64,000 bases of DNA, from assembly GCF_040581415.1 (NCBI RefSeq), contig NZ_CP114014.1, forward strand, positions 4,340,001 through 4,404,000. The letters are read 5' to 3'. Shown here piece after piece: positions 41,849-50,124 of this stretch. A program made the position numbers and the translations under genes. The DNA comes from Paraconexibacter sp040581415 (GTDB taxonomy: Bacteria > Actinomycetota > Thermoleophilia > Solirubrobacterales > Solirubrobacteraceae). Within the stretch, counting starts at the first letter, position 1. The number at the start of each line of letters is the position of its first letter. The notes below the pieces were generated by a model. It did no database searches. It was not told the DNA's origin and worked only from the letters and a program-made list of their open reading frames with translations.

Positions 41849-43777
41849 CTAGCTCTCCGTACGCAGCACGTAATCGCCGATGTCTGCCTGCCGTGCCATC
41901 GCCCAATACTGCGCGTTCGTCCAGGGCATGTTCGCGACGATCCGCCCCTTGCTGTTGCGGTAGTACGTCGTCATGCCGGGATGCGTCCAGATCGTGCGGC
42001 TTAGTGCCTCGTCCAGGCGTTCGTTGTACGCGTCGTGGACGTCCTGCCGGCATTCGAAGCTGGTCGTCTCCCGCTCGGCGACCTGCCGGAGGAGATCCAT
42101 GAGATACCGCACCTGGATCTCGACGCTCATCACGTGGCTCCCTCCGTGTCCGGCGTTGGTGTTCGGGCCGAAGAGCATGAAGAAGTTCGGGAAGTCCGGG
42201 ACGGTGATACCGAGGTAGGCCCGTGCGTCGTCCTCGCCCCACGTGTCGCGGAGCGTCGCGCCGGAGCGCCCGGTCACGGTGATCGACCCGAGCATGTTCA
42301 GCGTCTGGAAGCCGGTCGCGAACACCAGGACATCGGCGGGATACAGGGTGCCGTCAGCGGTCACGACTCCCTCGGGACGGATCTCCACCACATGGTCGGT
42401 CACAAGGTCCACGTCGTCGCGGCTCACCGCGCGAAACCACCCGTTGTCGATGAGGGGCCGCTTGCCGTAAGGCGGGTAGGTCGGCAGGCACTTCTCGCGC
42501 AGCTCGTCCCAGTGCTCTCCGAGCTCGGCCTGGATGTACGACGTGAGGAACTTGCGATGACTTTCGCTGATCCGGTTGATCGAGCGCTCGGGGTGCGGCC
42601 ACTCCCGGTCGATCTGCAGCGCAGCGTGCAGACGCTCGCCGTACGTCCACACAAGCTGCGCCCGGTACCAGCTGGCGTAGTTCGGCACGTCGGCCATCGC
42701 GCGGATGACGCCGCCCGGGACCTCGCGCTTGTAGTTGGCGTTCGGCACGGCCCACTGCGGCGACCGCTGGAACACCGTCAGCCGACTCGGAGTACCCGCG
42801 AGGGCGGGGACCAGCTGCATCGCGCTGGCCCCGGTGCCGAGCACCACGACGCGCTTCCCAGCGAGGTCGACGTCCTCCCGCCACTCGGCGGTGTGGAAGG
42901 CCGGCCCGGCAAAGGTCTCGATGCCCGGTATCCGCGGGTACGCAGGACGGTTCATCAGCCCGACGGCACTCAGGACCATGCGTGGATGGAGCTCCTCGAC
43001 GCTGCCGTCCTGCGTCCGGACCGTCACCGTCCAGCGTTGGCTGCCCTCGTCCCAAGATGCTGCGTCGACCTCGACGCCGTAGCGAATGTGCTCGGCCACG
43101 TGATGCTCAGCCGCGACGCGCTCCAGATACGCGCGCAGTTCGTGCTGCTTCGCGAAGTATTGCGGCCAGTCTGGCCGCGCCGCGAACGAGAATGAGTAGA
43201 AGTGCGACGGGGTGTCGACGCCGCACCCTGGATAGGTGTTCTCGAGCCAGGTTCCGCCGAGCGCGTCGTTCTTCTCGAGCACCGTGTACGGAATCCCGGC
43301 CGCCTCCAGTTCGATCGCCGCCGCAATCCCAGAGAACCCGCTGCCGATGACGAGCACGTCCAACGCCCTCGCCGCCGGCGTGTCAGGCACCTGAACCCGC
43401 CGATCGGTGATGCCCATCTCGTCCAGCAGCAGACCGCCGGCCTCGTCGGGAACGGGCGTGGCCATCGCGTGCGTGAGCCACCGAGCGACCTGCGCACTGC
43501 TCGGGTCGGCCGCGGGCGCGAGCTGACCGCCGCGCACGGCGGTCACGACCTCGACGACCTTGTTGCGGATCTCGTCCTGCAGCGCTTTTGGATGGCCGCC
43601 GGTGTCGTTGTCGCCACCACCGCGCGCCGGTTTCGGTCGATAGGGCTCGTCGAGCCACCGCTCGTCCCCGGTGAGGTGCGTAAGGACGAGGAGGAGAGTC
43701 GGGATGTTCGCGTCCTCGAGCGCCTCCCGGAGGTCCGTCGTTGCCGGGTCCAGGGTCGCTGGCGTGCTGGAATCCAT
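41849..43777 (-). CDS. Baeyer-Villiger monooxygenase, 4-hydroxyacetophenone-monooxygenase-like
   Basis: 642 aa. The FAD motif is VIGSGFSGIAAA (GSGFSG at 145-150), followed by the type I BVMO fingerprint FAGPAFHTAEW (289-299), an FxGxxxHxxxW match, and the NADPH motif VLGTGASAMQLVPAL. The first 135 residues precede the FAD domain and resemble the N-terminal extension of HAPMO-type enzymes. Such enzymes turn ketones into esters or lactones with O2 and NADPH. The hydrolases at 36413, 39247 or 13254 could open the product. It is divergent from the racemase-like gene, with a TATAAT hexamer five bases before its ATG. Confidence 0.9.
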   Translation of the reverse strand: MDSSTPATLDPATTDLREALEDANIPTLLLVLTHLTGDERWLDEPYRPKPARGGGDNDTGGHPKALQDEIRNKVVEVVTAVRGGQLAPAADPSSAQVARWLTHAMATPVPDEAGGLLLDEMGITDRRVQVPDTPAARALDVLVIGSGFSGIAAAIELEAAGIPYTVLEKNDALGGTWLENTYPGCGVDTPSHFYSFSFAARPDWPQYFAKQHELRAYLERVAAEHHVAEHIRYGVEVDAASWDEGSQRWTVTVRTQDGSVEELHPRMVLSAVGLMNRPAYPRIPGIETFAGPAFHTAEWREDVDLAGKRVVVLGTGASAMQLVPALAGTPSRLTVFQRSPQWAVPNANYKREVPGGVIRAMADVPNYASWYRAQLVWTYGERLHAALQIDREWPHPERSINRISESHRKFLTSYIQAELGEHWDELREKCLPTYPPYGKRPLIDNGWFRAVSRDDVDLVTDHVVEIRPEGVVTADGTLYPADVLVFATGFQTLNMLGSITVTGRSGATLRDTWGEDDARAYLGITVPDFPNFFMLFGPNTNAGHGGSHVMSVEIQVRYLMDLLRQVAERETTSFECRQDVHDAYNERLDEALSRTIWTHPGMTTYYRNSKGRIVANMPWTNAQYWAMARQADIGDYVLRTES

Positions 43778-43789
43778 GAGGAATTATAT

Positions 43790-43805
43790 GTTAGCGGTCG
43801 TTCAC
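43790..43805. promoter_or_regulatory. Regulon palindrome, bidirectional (GTTAGCGGTCGTTCAC)
   Basis: Plus side: TACGCT (43815-43820) nine bases after the site, then the CoA-transferase ATG six bases on; TTAGCG is 18 bases from that -10. Minus side: TATAAT (43783-43788), five bases before the BVMO ATG. Both transcripts look leaderless. Confidence 0.8.
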
Positions 43806-43826
43806 TGATTTCGCTACGCTCCGGCG

Positions 43827-44948
43827 ATGGGACCCCTCGCAGGTGTGAAGATCGTGGAGATCGGCTCGATCGGCCCCGGGCCGTTCGCAGCGATGATCCT
43901 GAGTGACCTCGGCGCTGACGTCGTCCGCGTCGACCGGCCGCAGCAGACACGGCTGGTGCCGAGCGACGTCCCGGACCCGGTGATGCGTGGTCGACCGGCA
44001 GTTCCCGCGGACCTGAAGACCGCAGCCGGCCGGGAGCTCGTGCTCGAACTCGCCGCGACCGCCGATGCGGTCATCGAAGGCTTCCGACCCGGTGTCCTCG
44101 AGCGTCTCGGTCTCGGCCCGGACGTCCTGCGGGCGCGGAACGCGCGCCTCGTGGTGGGCCGGATCACGGGCTACGGCCAAGATGGGCCGCTGTCCCAGGT
44201 GCCGGGCCACGACGTGAACTACATCAGCGTCTCGGGCGCCCTCGGCGGAATAGCACGAGAGGGCAACCGGCCGCTGTTCCCGTTGAACCTCCTCGGAGAC
44301 TACGGCGGCGGCGGCATGCTGCTGGCGCTGGGGGTTATCAGTGCCGTCCTCGAGGCGCGGTCCTCTGGGCGTGGACAGGTCGTCGACGCGGCGATGGTCG
44401 ACGGCTCGGCCCTGCTCACGACCGTCTTCCACGGGCTTCGTGCCGGCGGCGGATGGAGTGACACGCCGGGGACCAACGTGCTCGACTCCGGCGCCCACTT
44501 CTACGAGGTCTACGAGACGAGCGACGGCGGCTACATCTCGGTCGGGGCCATCGAGCGGCAGTTCTACGCGGACCTGCTCCGGATCCTCGGGGTCGAGCCG
44601 GCAGAGGCGCCCCAGTGGGACAAGGCGCGCTGGCCCGCGCTCAAAGTTCGGTTCGCCGAGATCTTCCGTTCGCGGTCCCGGGACGAGTGGGCGGCTCTGC
44701 TCGAGCACGCGGATGCCTGCGCCACACCTGTGCTCTCGATCGGCGAGGCTCCGCAACATCCGCACAACGTTGCGCGCGGCACGTTCATCGAGGTCGACGG
44801 TGTCGTCCAGCCTGCGGCCGCCCCGCGCTTCAGTCGGACCCCGGGAGACGCCGCACGGCCGGTCCCCACTCCGGTGGACGCCCTCCGCGCGTGGGGCCTG
44901 GCGCCCGCCACGATCGCCGAGGTCCTCGAGGTCGGCGCGGCCGGCTGA
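43827..44948 (+). CDS. CaiB/BaiF family: alpha-methylacyl-CoA racemase-like
   Basis: 373 aa. Opening GPLAGVKIVEIGSIGPGPFAA and the ADVVRVDRP motif place it in CoA-transferase family III. The PGHDVNYISVSGAL segment gives His128, and NLLGDYGGGGMLLA gives Asp158, the pair that serves as acid/base in alpha-methylacyl-CoA racemases (compare His126/Asp156 of mycobacterial MCR), rather than a transferase Asp. Such racemases invert the 2-methyl centre so that branched or sterol side-chain acyl-CoAs can enter beta-oxidation. This is the best single hint that the substrate is methyl-branched. Divergent from the BVMO. Confidence 0.85.
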   Translation: MGPLAGVKIVEIGSIGPGPFAAMILSDLGADVVRVDRPQQTRLVPSDVPDPVMRGRPAVPADLKTAAGRELVLELAATADAVIEGFRPGVLERLGLGPDVLRARNARLVVGRITGYGQDGPLSQVPGHDVNYISVSGALGGIAREGNRPLFPLNLLGDYGGGGMLLALGVISAVLEARSSGRGQVVDAAMVDGSALLTTVFHGLRAGGGWSDTPGTNVLDSGAHFYEVYETSDGGYISVGAIERQFYADLLRILGVEPAEAPQWDKARWPALKVRFAEIFRSRSRDEWAALLEHADACATPVLSIGEAPQHPHNVARGTFIEVDGVVQPAAAPRFSRTPGDAARPVPTPVDALRAWGLAPATIAEVLEVGAAG

Positions 44949-44974
44949 GAGCCGGAGACGCGGTCACGGCGGCG

Positions 44975-46093
44975 TCACCCGAGGCCCAGGTTCGCCGCGA
45001 CTGCCTCGGCGAGCTCTTGATCCGAACCGCCGTGCAGACTGAGGAAGCGGGCGTCGATGAACGCTGGCGCGATCGCGTACTCGACCATGTATCCGTAGCC
45101 GCCATGGAACTGGACACCGGCGTCGACAGCACGGCCGTGGACGCTCGTCGCCAGCAGCTTCGCTGCGGCGGCCCGGCCGGCGGTCACGCGTCCGTGGCGG
45201 TGGTCTCCGAGGCACCCGTCGACCACGGACTCGGCGCCATCGAGTTCCGCTGCGACCCTCCCCAGAGCCTGCCGTGTGTTCTGGAAGCTCCCGATCGGTG
45301 CGCCGAACGCCCGCCGGTCGCGCACGTAGTCGATGGTGAGGCCGAGCGCGGCGCGCGCGCCGGCAGCAGCAGCAGCGGCGAGGAGGAGCCGTTCGACCGT
45401 CAGCAGCTCCTCGACGTCGGCGTCGATCAGGATCCCGTCTGCCTGCACGTGGACGTCGTCCAGCGTGACGTCGGCGAACCCGGCCGCGCGCAGACCGAGC
45501 GGGGGCGCTGACGGCGTGACGGACAGGCCGGAGGCATCACGCTCCAGCGCGACGATCCTGGGGCCCTCGTCGGTCGTCACGAGCAGGATCAGGAGACCGG
45601 CGTCGATGCCACCGACCACCATTCTGGCGATTCCGTCGAGCACCAGACCGTCACCGCTCGAGGCCGCACGGATACGGCTATGGAGGGCTGAGGTTGCGCG
45701 AAGCTCAGCGGTGACGACGCGTTCGAGCCAGGCTGCACGCCGACTGTCAGGAGTGCCTGCACGCAGCGCGCGCGTCGGGATGTCGTCGTGTGCGATCAGC
45801 ACCAGCGCGAAGGCGGGGACCAGGGCGTGCATGGCCTCTTCGACGATGATCGCCGGGTAGCGGACGTCGTCGACGCCGAGACCGCCCATGTCCTCCGGGA
45901 CGCCGACGCCGACGAACCCGTGCTCCGCCGCTGCCCGGATGACGGCATCCGGAATGCGCCCGGCCTCGTCCCACGCTTCTGACGCCCCGAGCACCGTGCG
46001 CTCCAGGTGCGTGCGAAAGCTCTCGCGATACGTCTCGTGCTCGTCGTCGAAGTGCTGGCGACCGGCGGTGCGCGCTGCAGCGATGGGTGCCAT
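44975..46093 (-). CDS. Acyl-CoA dehydrogenase-like protein (ACAD 2)
   Basis: 372 aa. N-terminal domain HGFVGVGVPEDMGGLGVDDV, middle SGDGLVLDGIARMVVGG, C-terminal QFHGGYGYMVEYAIAPAFIDA. The segment that carries the catalytic Glu in classic enzymes reads LSLHGGSDQELAEA (no 'EG'). It is the last gene of the 50025-44975 beta-oxidation operon, three bases after the enoyl-CoA hydratase. Loss of the canonical Glu and pairing with ACAD 3 in one operon suggest a heteromeric alpha2beta2 enzyme, as known for sterol side-chain FadE pairs in mycobacteria; this is inference. Confidence 0.82.
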   Translation of the reverse strand: MAPIAAARTAGRQHFDDEHETYRESFRTHLERTVLGASEAWDEAGRIPDAVIRAAAEHGFVGVGVPEDMGGLGVDDVRYPAIIVEEAMHALVPAFALVLIAHDDIPTRALRAGTPDSRRAAWLERVVTAELRATSALHSRIRAASSGDGLVLDGIARMVVGGIDAGLLILLVTTDEGPRIVALERDASGLSVTPSAPPLGLRAAGFADVTLDDVHVQADGILIDADVEELLTVERLLLAAAAAAGARAALGLTIDYVRDRRAFGAPIGSFQNTRQALGRVAAELDGAESVVDGCLGDHRHGRVTAGRAAAAKLLATSVHGRAVDAGVQFHGGYGYMVEYAIAPAFIDARFLSLHGGSDQELAEAVAANLGLG

Positions 46094-46096
46094 CCG

Positions 46097-46876
46097 TCAG
46101 CGTCCCGTCCAGACCGGCGGGCGCTTTTCCACGAACGCGCGGGCGCCCTCTTTGGCGTCGTCGGACTCCCGGACCGGACTGATAAGCGGCGCTTGCCGTC
46201 CGAACGCCTCGGCGTCCGACCAGTCAGCGGACTCGATCACGATCTGCTTCGACGCCGCGACCGCCATCGGCGCACCGGCCGCGATGCGTGCTGCGAGCTC
46301 CCTGGCACGGCTCAGCGCCTCGCCATCGGGGACGACGAGGTTGACGAGCCCGATCGCGTAGGCCCGCTGCGCGCTGATCCGCGCACCCGTCGTGACGAGC
46401 TCGAGCGCGAGGTTTCGCGGCAGACGCTGCGCAATCCGGAACACGCCGCCGGCCGCGGCGACCAGGCCCCGTCCGACCTCCGGCAAGCCGAAGGTCGCGC
46501 TCTCGGCGGCGACGATCATGTCGCAGGCCAGGGCGATCTCGAACCCGCCGCCGAGCGCCGGCCCTTCGATCGCGGCGATGAGCGGCGTCACCGGAGGCCG
46601 CTCGACGATCCCGAACGCTCCGCGGGACGCGGTCAGCGGTCGTTCGCCCGTGGCCGAGAACGCCTTGAGGTCCATACCCGCGCAGAAGAAGCCGCCGGCT
46701 CCCGTGAGCACACCGGCCCGGAGGTCGTCGCGCGCCTCGAACGTATCGAGCGCGGCAGCCAGCGCCTCCGCAGCCTGGAGGTTGATGGCGTTGCGCACCG
46801 TCGGCCGGTTCAGCGTGATGACCGCGACACCATCGGCGCTGTCGAGGATGACCGGCGCGGCCGTGGTGGACTCCAT
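46097..46876 (-). CDS. Enoyl-CoA hydratase/isomerase
   Basis: 259 aa. Crotonase motif IEGPALGGGFEIALACDMIVAAE, then ATFGLPEVGRGL; both catalytic glutamates (GGGFE and GLPE) are present, so hydration of trans-2-enoyl-CoA is expected. The oxyanion-hole segment is CAGMDLKAFS. The start overlaps the SDR stop (TGATG). The order ACAD, thiolase, SDR, hydratase, ACAD gives a complete beta-oxidation spiral in one operon. Confidence 0.9.
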   Translation of the reverse strand: MESTTAAPVILDSADGVAVITLNRPTVRNAINLQAAEALAAALDTFEARDDLRAGVLTGAGGFFCAGMDLKAFSATGERPLTASRGAFGIVERPPVTPLIAAIEGPALGGGFEIALACDMIVAAESATFGLPEVGRGLVAAAGGVFRIAQRLPRNLALELVTTGARISAQRAYAIGLVNLVVPDGEALSRARELAARIAAGAPMAVAASKQIVIESADWSDAEAFGRQAPLISPVRESDDAKEGARAFVEKRPPVWTGR

Positions 46877-47640
46877 CAGCGAGGCGCCATCCTGATCGCG
46901 CCGTCCAGCCGGATCGTCTCGCCGTTCAGCATTGCGTTCTCGACGATGTGCACGGCGAGCTTTCCGTACTCGTCGGGCTCACCGAGGCGGCTGGGGTGCG
47001 GGACCGTCTTCGCCAGCGAGTCCTTCACCTCGGCGGGCAGGCGATTCAGCAGTGGCGTGTCGAACGTGCCGGGCGCGATGGTGTTCACGCGGATGAACTT
47101 CCCGGCGAGGTCGCGCGCAGCGACGATCGTCATCCCGACGATTCCGGCCTTCGCGGAGGCGTACGGGATCTGCCCGATCTGGCCCTCGAACGCCGCGACC
47201 GACGCGGTGAGGATGCAGACACCCCGATCGCCGTCGACCGGCTCGTTCTTCGCCATCCGGGCGGCCGCAAGGCGCAGGACGTTGAAGGTGCCGATGAGGT
47301 TGATGGTGATGACGTCGCTGTAGGTCTCCAATGAGCCGGGGTTGCCTTCGCGGTCGACGAGGCGGACGGCGCCACCGCGCCCGGCGCAGTGGACGAGGAT
47401 GCGGAGCGGGCCGGCTTCCTCGGCGGCGTCGTACGCCGCGTTCATGGCGTCGACGTCACGCACGTCGGCGGGCATGAAGCGCACATCGTCGCCGAGGTCT
47501 GCCGCGACCGCCTCCCCGTCGGACGAGGGCAGGTCGACGATGGTGACCTTCGCGCCGCGCTCGAGCAGCCGGTGGGTCGTGGCGAGGCCGAGGCCGGACG
47601 CGCCGCCCGTGACGAGCGCTGAGGTTCCTTCGATGTCCAT
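46876..47640 (-). CDS. SDR family 3-hydroxyacyl-CoA dehydrogenase (HSD10-like)
   Basis: 254 aa; the ATG at 47640 has AGGAGG ten bases upstream. Cofactor motif TGGASGLG (residues 12-19), adenine-side IVDLPSSDGEAVA, HCAGRGG in place of NNAG, catalytic Ser in TASVAAFEGQ and YASAKAG for Tyr-Lys. The sequence follows the type II 3-hydroxyacyl-CoA dehydrogenase / 17-beta-HSD10 pattern (GTFDTPLL, LNGETIRLDGAIRM). It performs the third step of beta-oxidation in this operon. NAD preference is expected from the Asp in VDLP. Confidence 0.88.
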   Translation of the reverse strand: MDIEGTSALVTGGASGLGLATTHRLLERGAKVTIVDLPSSDGEAVAADLGDDVRFMPADVRDVDAMNAAYDAAEEAGPLRILVHCAGRGGAVRLVDREGNPGSLETYSDVITINLIGTFNVLRLAAARMAKNEPVDGDRGVCILTASVAAFEGQIGQIPYASAKAGIVGMTIVAARDLAGKFIRVNTIAPGTFDTPLLNRLPAEVKDSLAKTVPHPSRLGEPDEYGKLAVHIVENAMLNGETIRLDGAIRMAPR

Positions 47641-47654
47641 GTGGTGTTGGCCTC

Positions 47655-48860
47655 CTAGAGCCGTTCGATGATCGTCGCGTTCGCCATGCCGCCGGCCTCG
47701 CACATGGTCTGCAGACCCCAGCGTCCGCCGGTCGCCTCCAGCCCGTGGAGCATCGTCGTCATCAGGCGGGCGCCCGAGGCGCCGAGCGGATGGCCGAGGG
47801 CGATCGCCCCGCCGCGCGGGTTGACCTTCTCGAGGTCCGCGCCGAAGTGCTTGGCCCAGGCCAGCGGGACAGGGGCGAACGCCTCGTTGACCTCGATGTG
47901 GTCGAAGTCCTCGACGCTCATACCGGTCCGAGCGAGGACCTTCTCGGTCGCCGGGATCGGTCCGGTGAGCATCAGGATCGGGTCGGCCGAGGCCACGGAC
48001 ATGGCGTGGATCCGAGCGCGCGGTCGCAGGCCGAGAGCGGCAGCCTTCTCCTCGCTCATGATGAGCAGGGCGGCGGCGCCGTCCGCGAGCTGCGACGAGT
48101 TGCCTGCTGTCGTGCTCCATCCGAGGTCCGGGAATCGCTCGCGGTACTCGGGCGCGTCGAACGCGGACTTAAGCCCGGCGAGCGTCTCGACGGACGTGTT
48201 CGGGCGGATCGTCTCGTCGGTGTCGACCACACGCGGACCGGAGCCGTTGCCGTCGACGGTGATCGGGACGATCTCCGCCGAGAGGTCCGTCGCCGCGGCC
48301 TGCTGCTGCGAGCGCGCCGCGAAGACGTCGAGGTCGTGCCTCGAGAGCCCCCAGTCGCGGGCGATGAGCTCGGAGGAGATGCCCTGCGGGACGAGGCCAG
48401 GTGCGTACCTCTCGGCCACCTTCGGCCCGGCGGGGTCCTTGCCCATGCGTGCGGTGAACATCGGGACACGGCTCATCGACTCCACGCCGCCGGCGACGAC
48501 AATGTCGTAGACGCCGGTCATGATGCCCATCGCAGCGAAATCGACGGCCTGCTGAGCCGAGCCACAACGGCGGTCGACCGTGGTGGAGGGGACGGTGTCT
48601 GGAAGGCCTGCCCCGAGCCACGCCCAACGCCCGACCGGGCCTGCCTGTTCGGCGACCTGGCTGACGCAGCCCATGATCACATCGTCGACCTCGACCGGGT
48701 CGAAGTCGTTACGGGCGATCAGCTGCGTGAAGACCTGCCCGAGGAGCTCGGCTGGATGGACGCCGGAGAGGGCGCCACCAGGACGGTCGTCCTTCGGGGC
48801 CTTCCCCTTCGCCATCGGGGAGCGTGCAGCGTCGACGATTACTGCGGTGCGCATGTCCAT
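47655..48860 (-). CDS. Thiolase (acetyl-CoA C-acyltransferase)
   Basis: 401 aa from the ATG at 48860, which has GAGGAGG upstream; a longer start exists at 48881. Nucleophile Cys99 in TTVDRRCGSAQQAV, His357 in GHPLGASGARL and Cys387 in TMCEAGGMANA complete the catalytic set; NEAF is also present. This is a degradative thiolase of the FadA type, cleaving 3-ketoacyl-CoA to acetyl- or propionyl-CoA. It is second in the operon, 28 bases after ACAD 3. Confidence 0.92.
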   Translation of the reverse strand: MDMRTAVIVDAARSPMAKGKAPKDDRPGGALSGVHPAELLGQVFTQLIARNDFDPVEVDDVIMGCVSQVAEQAGPVGRWAWLGAGLPDTVPSTTVDRRCGSAQQAVDFAAMGIMTGVYDIVVAGGVESMSRVPMFTARMGKDPAGPKVAERYAPGLVPQGISSELIARDWGLSRHDLDVFAARSQQQAAATDLSAEIVPITVDGNGSGPRVVDTDETIRPNTSVETLAGLKSAFDAPEYRERFPDLGWSTTAGNSSQLADGAAALLIMSEEKAAALGLRPRARIHAMSVASADPILMLTGPIPATEKVLARTGMSVEDFDHIEVNEAFAPVPLAWAKHFGADLEKVNPRGGAIALGHPLGASGARLMTTMLHGLEATGGRWGLQTMCEAGGMANATIIERL

Positions 48861-48888
48861 GCGGGGTGCCTCCTCAGGCATCCGTCGG

Positions 48889-50025
48889 TTAGAGGCCCAT
48901 CGCCTTGGCGACGATGACCTTCATGATTTCGGTGGACCCGCCGTAGATCCGGCTCACACGGGCGTCCGCGAAGGCACGGCCGACGGGGTCGACGCGGTTG
49001 TAGGCGGCTGCCCCGAGCACCTGCAGGCAACGGTCGGCGACCGTGCCCTGCAGCTCGGTGCAGAAGAGCTTGACGGCCGCGGCGTCCGCAGGATCGAGGT
49101 CGCGCTGTTCGTGAGCGTCGAGCGCGCGGTCGGCGAGAGCCTGGCCTGCAGCGACATCAGCGTGGCAGCCGGCGAGCGCGAACTTCGTCGCCTGATCCGG
49201 GGCGCCTTCGTCCTGCGTCCTCCGCTGCACGGCAGCCACGGTCTGATCAAGCGCCGCTACCGCTGCTGCTTGAGCGTTCAGGGCGATCGACAGACGCTCC
49301 TGCGCGAGGTTGTTGGTCATGTACTCGAACCCCCGGCCCTCGTCGCCCAGCCGACTTGAAGCGGGGACGACCATGTCGGTGAAGAAGAGCTCTGAGAGGT
49401 CTTGCGTGCGGAGGCCGATCTTCTCCAGCTTCCGGCCACGCTCGAAGCCGTCGCTGGCGGCCTCGACGACGAGCAGGCTGATCCCGCGACGCCCCGCCTC
49501 GGGGTCGGTCTTCACGGCGAGGACGACGAGATCCGCGCTCAGGCCGTTGGTGATGAAGGTCTTGCCGCCATCGACGACGTAGTAGTCGCCGTCTCGACGT
49601 GCCCTGGTCGCCATCGCCTTCATGTCGCTCCCGGCCGCAGGCTCGGACATCGCCAGCGCGCACACAGCGTCGCCGCTGGTCAGACGCGGCAACCACGCCT
49701 CGTGCTGCTCGGCGGTCCCGTACTCGAGGAAATACGGCATGCAGATGTCGGTCTGTACGCGGAGCCCTCCGAGGGTCAGGCCGAGGCGCTGCGCCTCCTC
49801 GGTCACGATCGCGCTGTGCTTGAACGTCGCGCCGGGCTTACCACCGTACGCATCGGGCACGCCGATGCCGAGGATTCCGAGCTCACCGCAGCGCTTCCAG
49901 AACCATCGCGGCGGTGTGCCGGTCGCTTCCCAGCTCAGGTACTCCGGAACGACCTCGGTTTCGAAGAAGCGGCGCACCGAGACCCGGAAAGCCTCGTGCT
50001 CTGGCGTGTAGACGGTGCGACGCAT
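48889..50025 (-). CDS. Acyl-CoA dehydrogenase (ACAD 3), first gene of the beta-oxidation operon
   Basis: 378 aa. FAD/substrate loop CALAMSEPAAGSDMKAMAT, then GGKTFITNGLSADLVVLAV, and ARVSRIYGGSTEIMKVIVAKAMG at the C-terminus. The usual YEGT motif reads YGGS here, so the canonical Glu is absent, as in many actinobacterial FadE proteins that use a Glu elsewhere or a partner. The ATG at 50025 has no Shine-Dalgarno and lies 13 bases from the palindrome at 50039. It leads the five-gene operon down to 44975. Confidence 0.88.
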   Translation of the reverse strand: MRRTVYTPEHEAFRVSVRRFFETEVVPEYLSWEATGTPPRWFWKRCGELGILGIGVPDAYGGKPGATFKHSAIVTEEAQRLGLTLGGLRVQTDICMPYFLEYGTAEQHEAWLPRLTSGDAVCALAMSEPAAGSDMKAMATRARRDGDYYVVDGGKTFITNGLSADLVVLAVKTDPEAGRRGISLLVVEAASDGFERGRKLEKIGLRTQDLSELFFTDMVVPASSRLGDEGRGFEYMTNNLAQERLSIALNAQAAAVAALDQTVAAVQRRTQDEGAPDQATKFALAGCHADVAAGQALADRALDAHEQRDLDPADAAAVKLFCTELQGTVADRCLQVLGAAAYNRVDPVGRAFADARVSRIYGGSTEIMKVIVAKAMGL

Positions 50026-50038
50026 AGGCTGAGTAAAT

Positions 50039-50054
50039 GATAACGCACGTTAAC
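50039..50054. promoter_or_regulatory. Regulon palindrome (GATAACGCACGTTAAC)
   Basis: Exactly the same 16-mer as at 34140. It lies 13 bases before the start of the beta-oxidation operon; TTTACT on the minus strand between them is a possible -10. Confidence 0.78.
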
Positions 50055-50124
50055 TATTGATGACCCGCCATAGGCCGCCGGGACGGCGAGTGTGCGAGTT
50101 CACGAGCGTTGGCGCGCCCGCGAT

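Noticed and set aside
44941..44955. CCGGCT-GAG-AGCCGG hairpin after the racemase-like gene as a terminator
   Set aside because: The stem is only six bases with a three-base loop that includes the stop codon; too weak to list as a feature.
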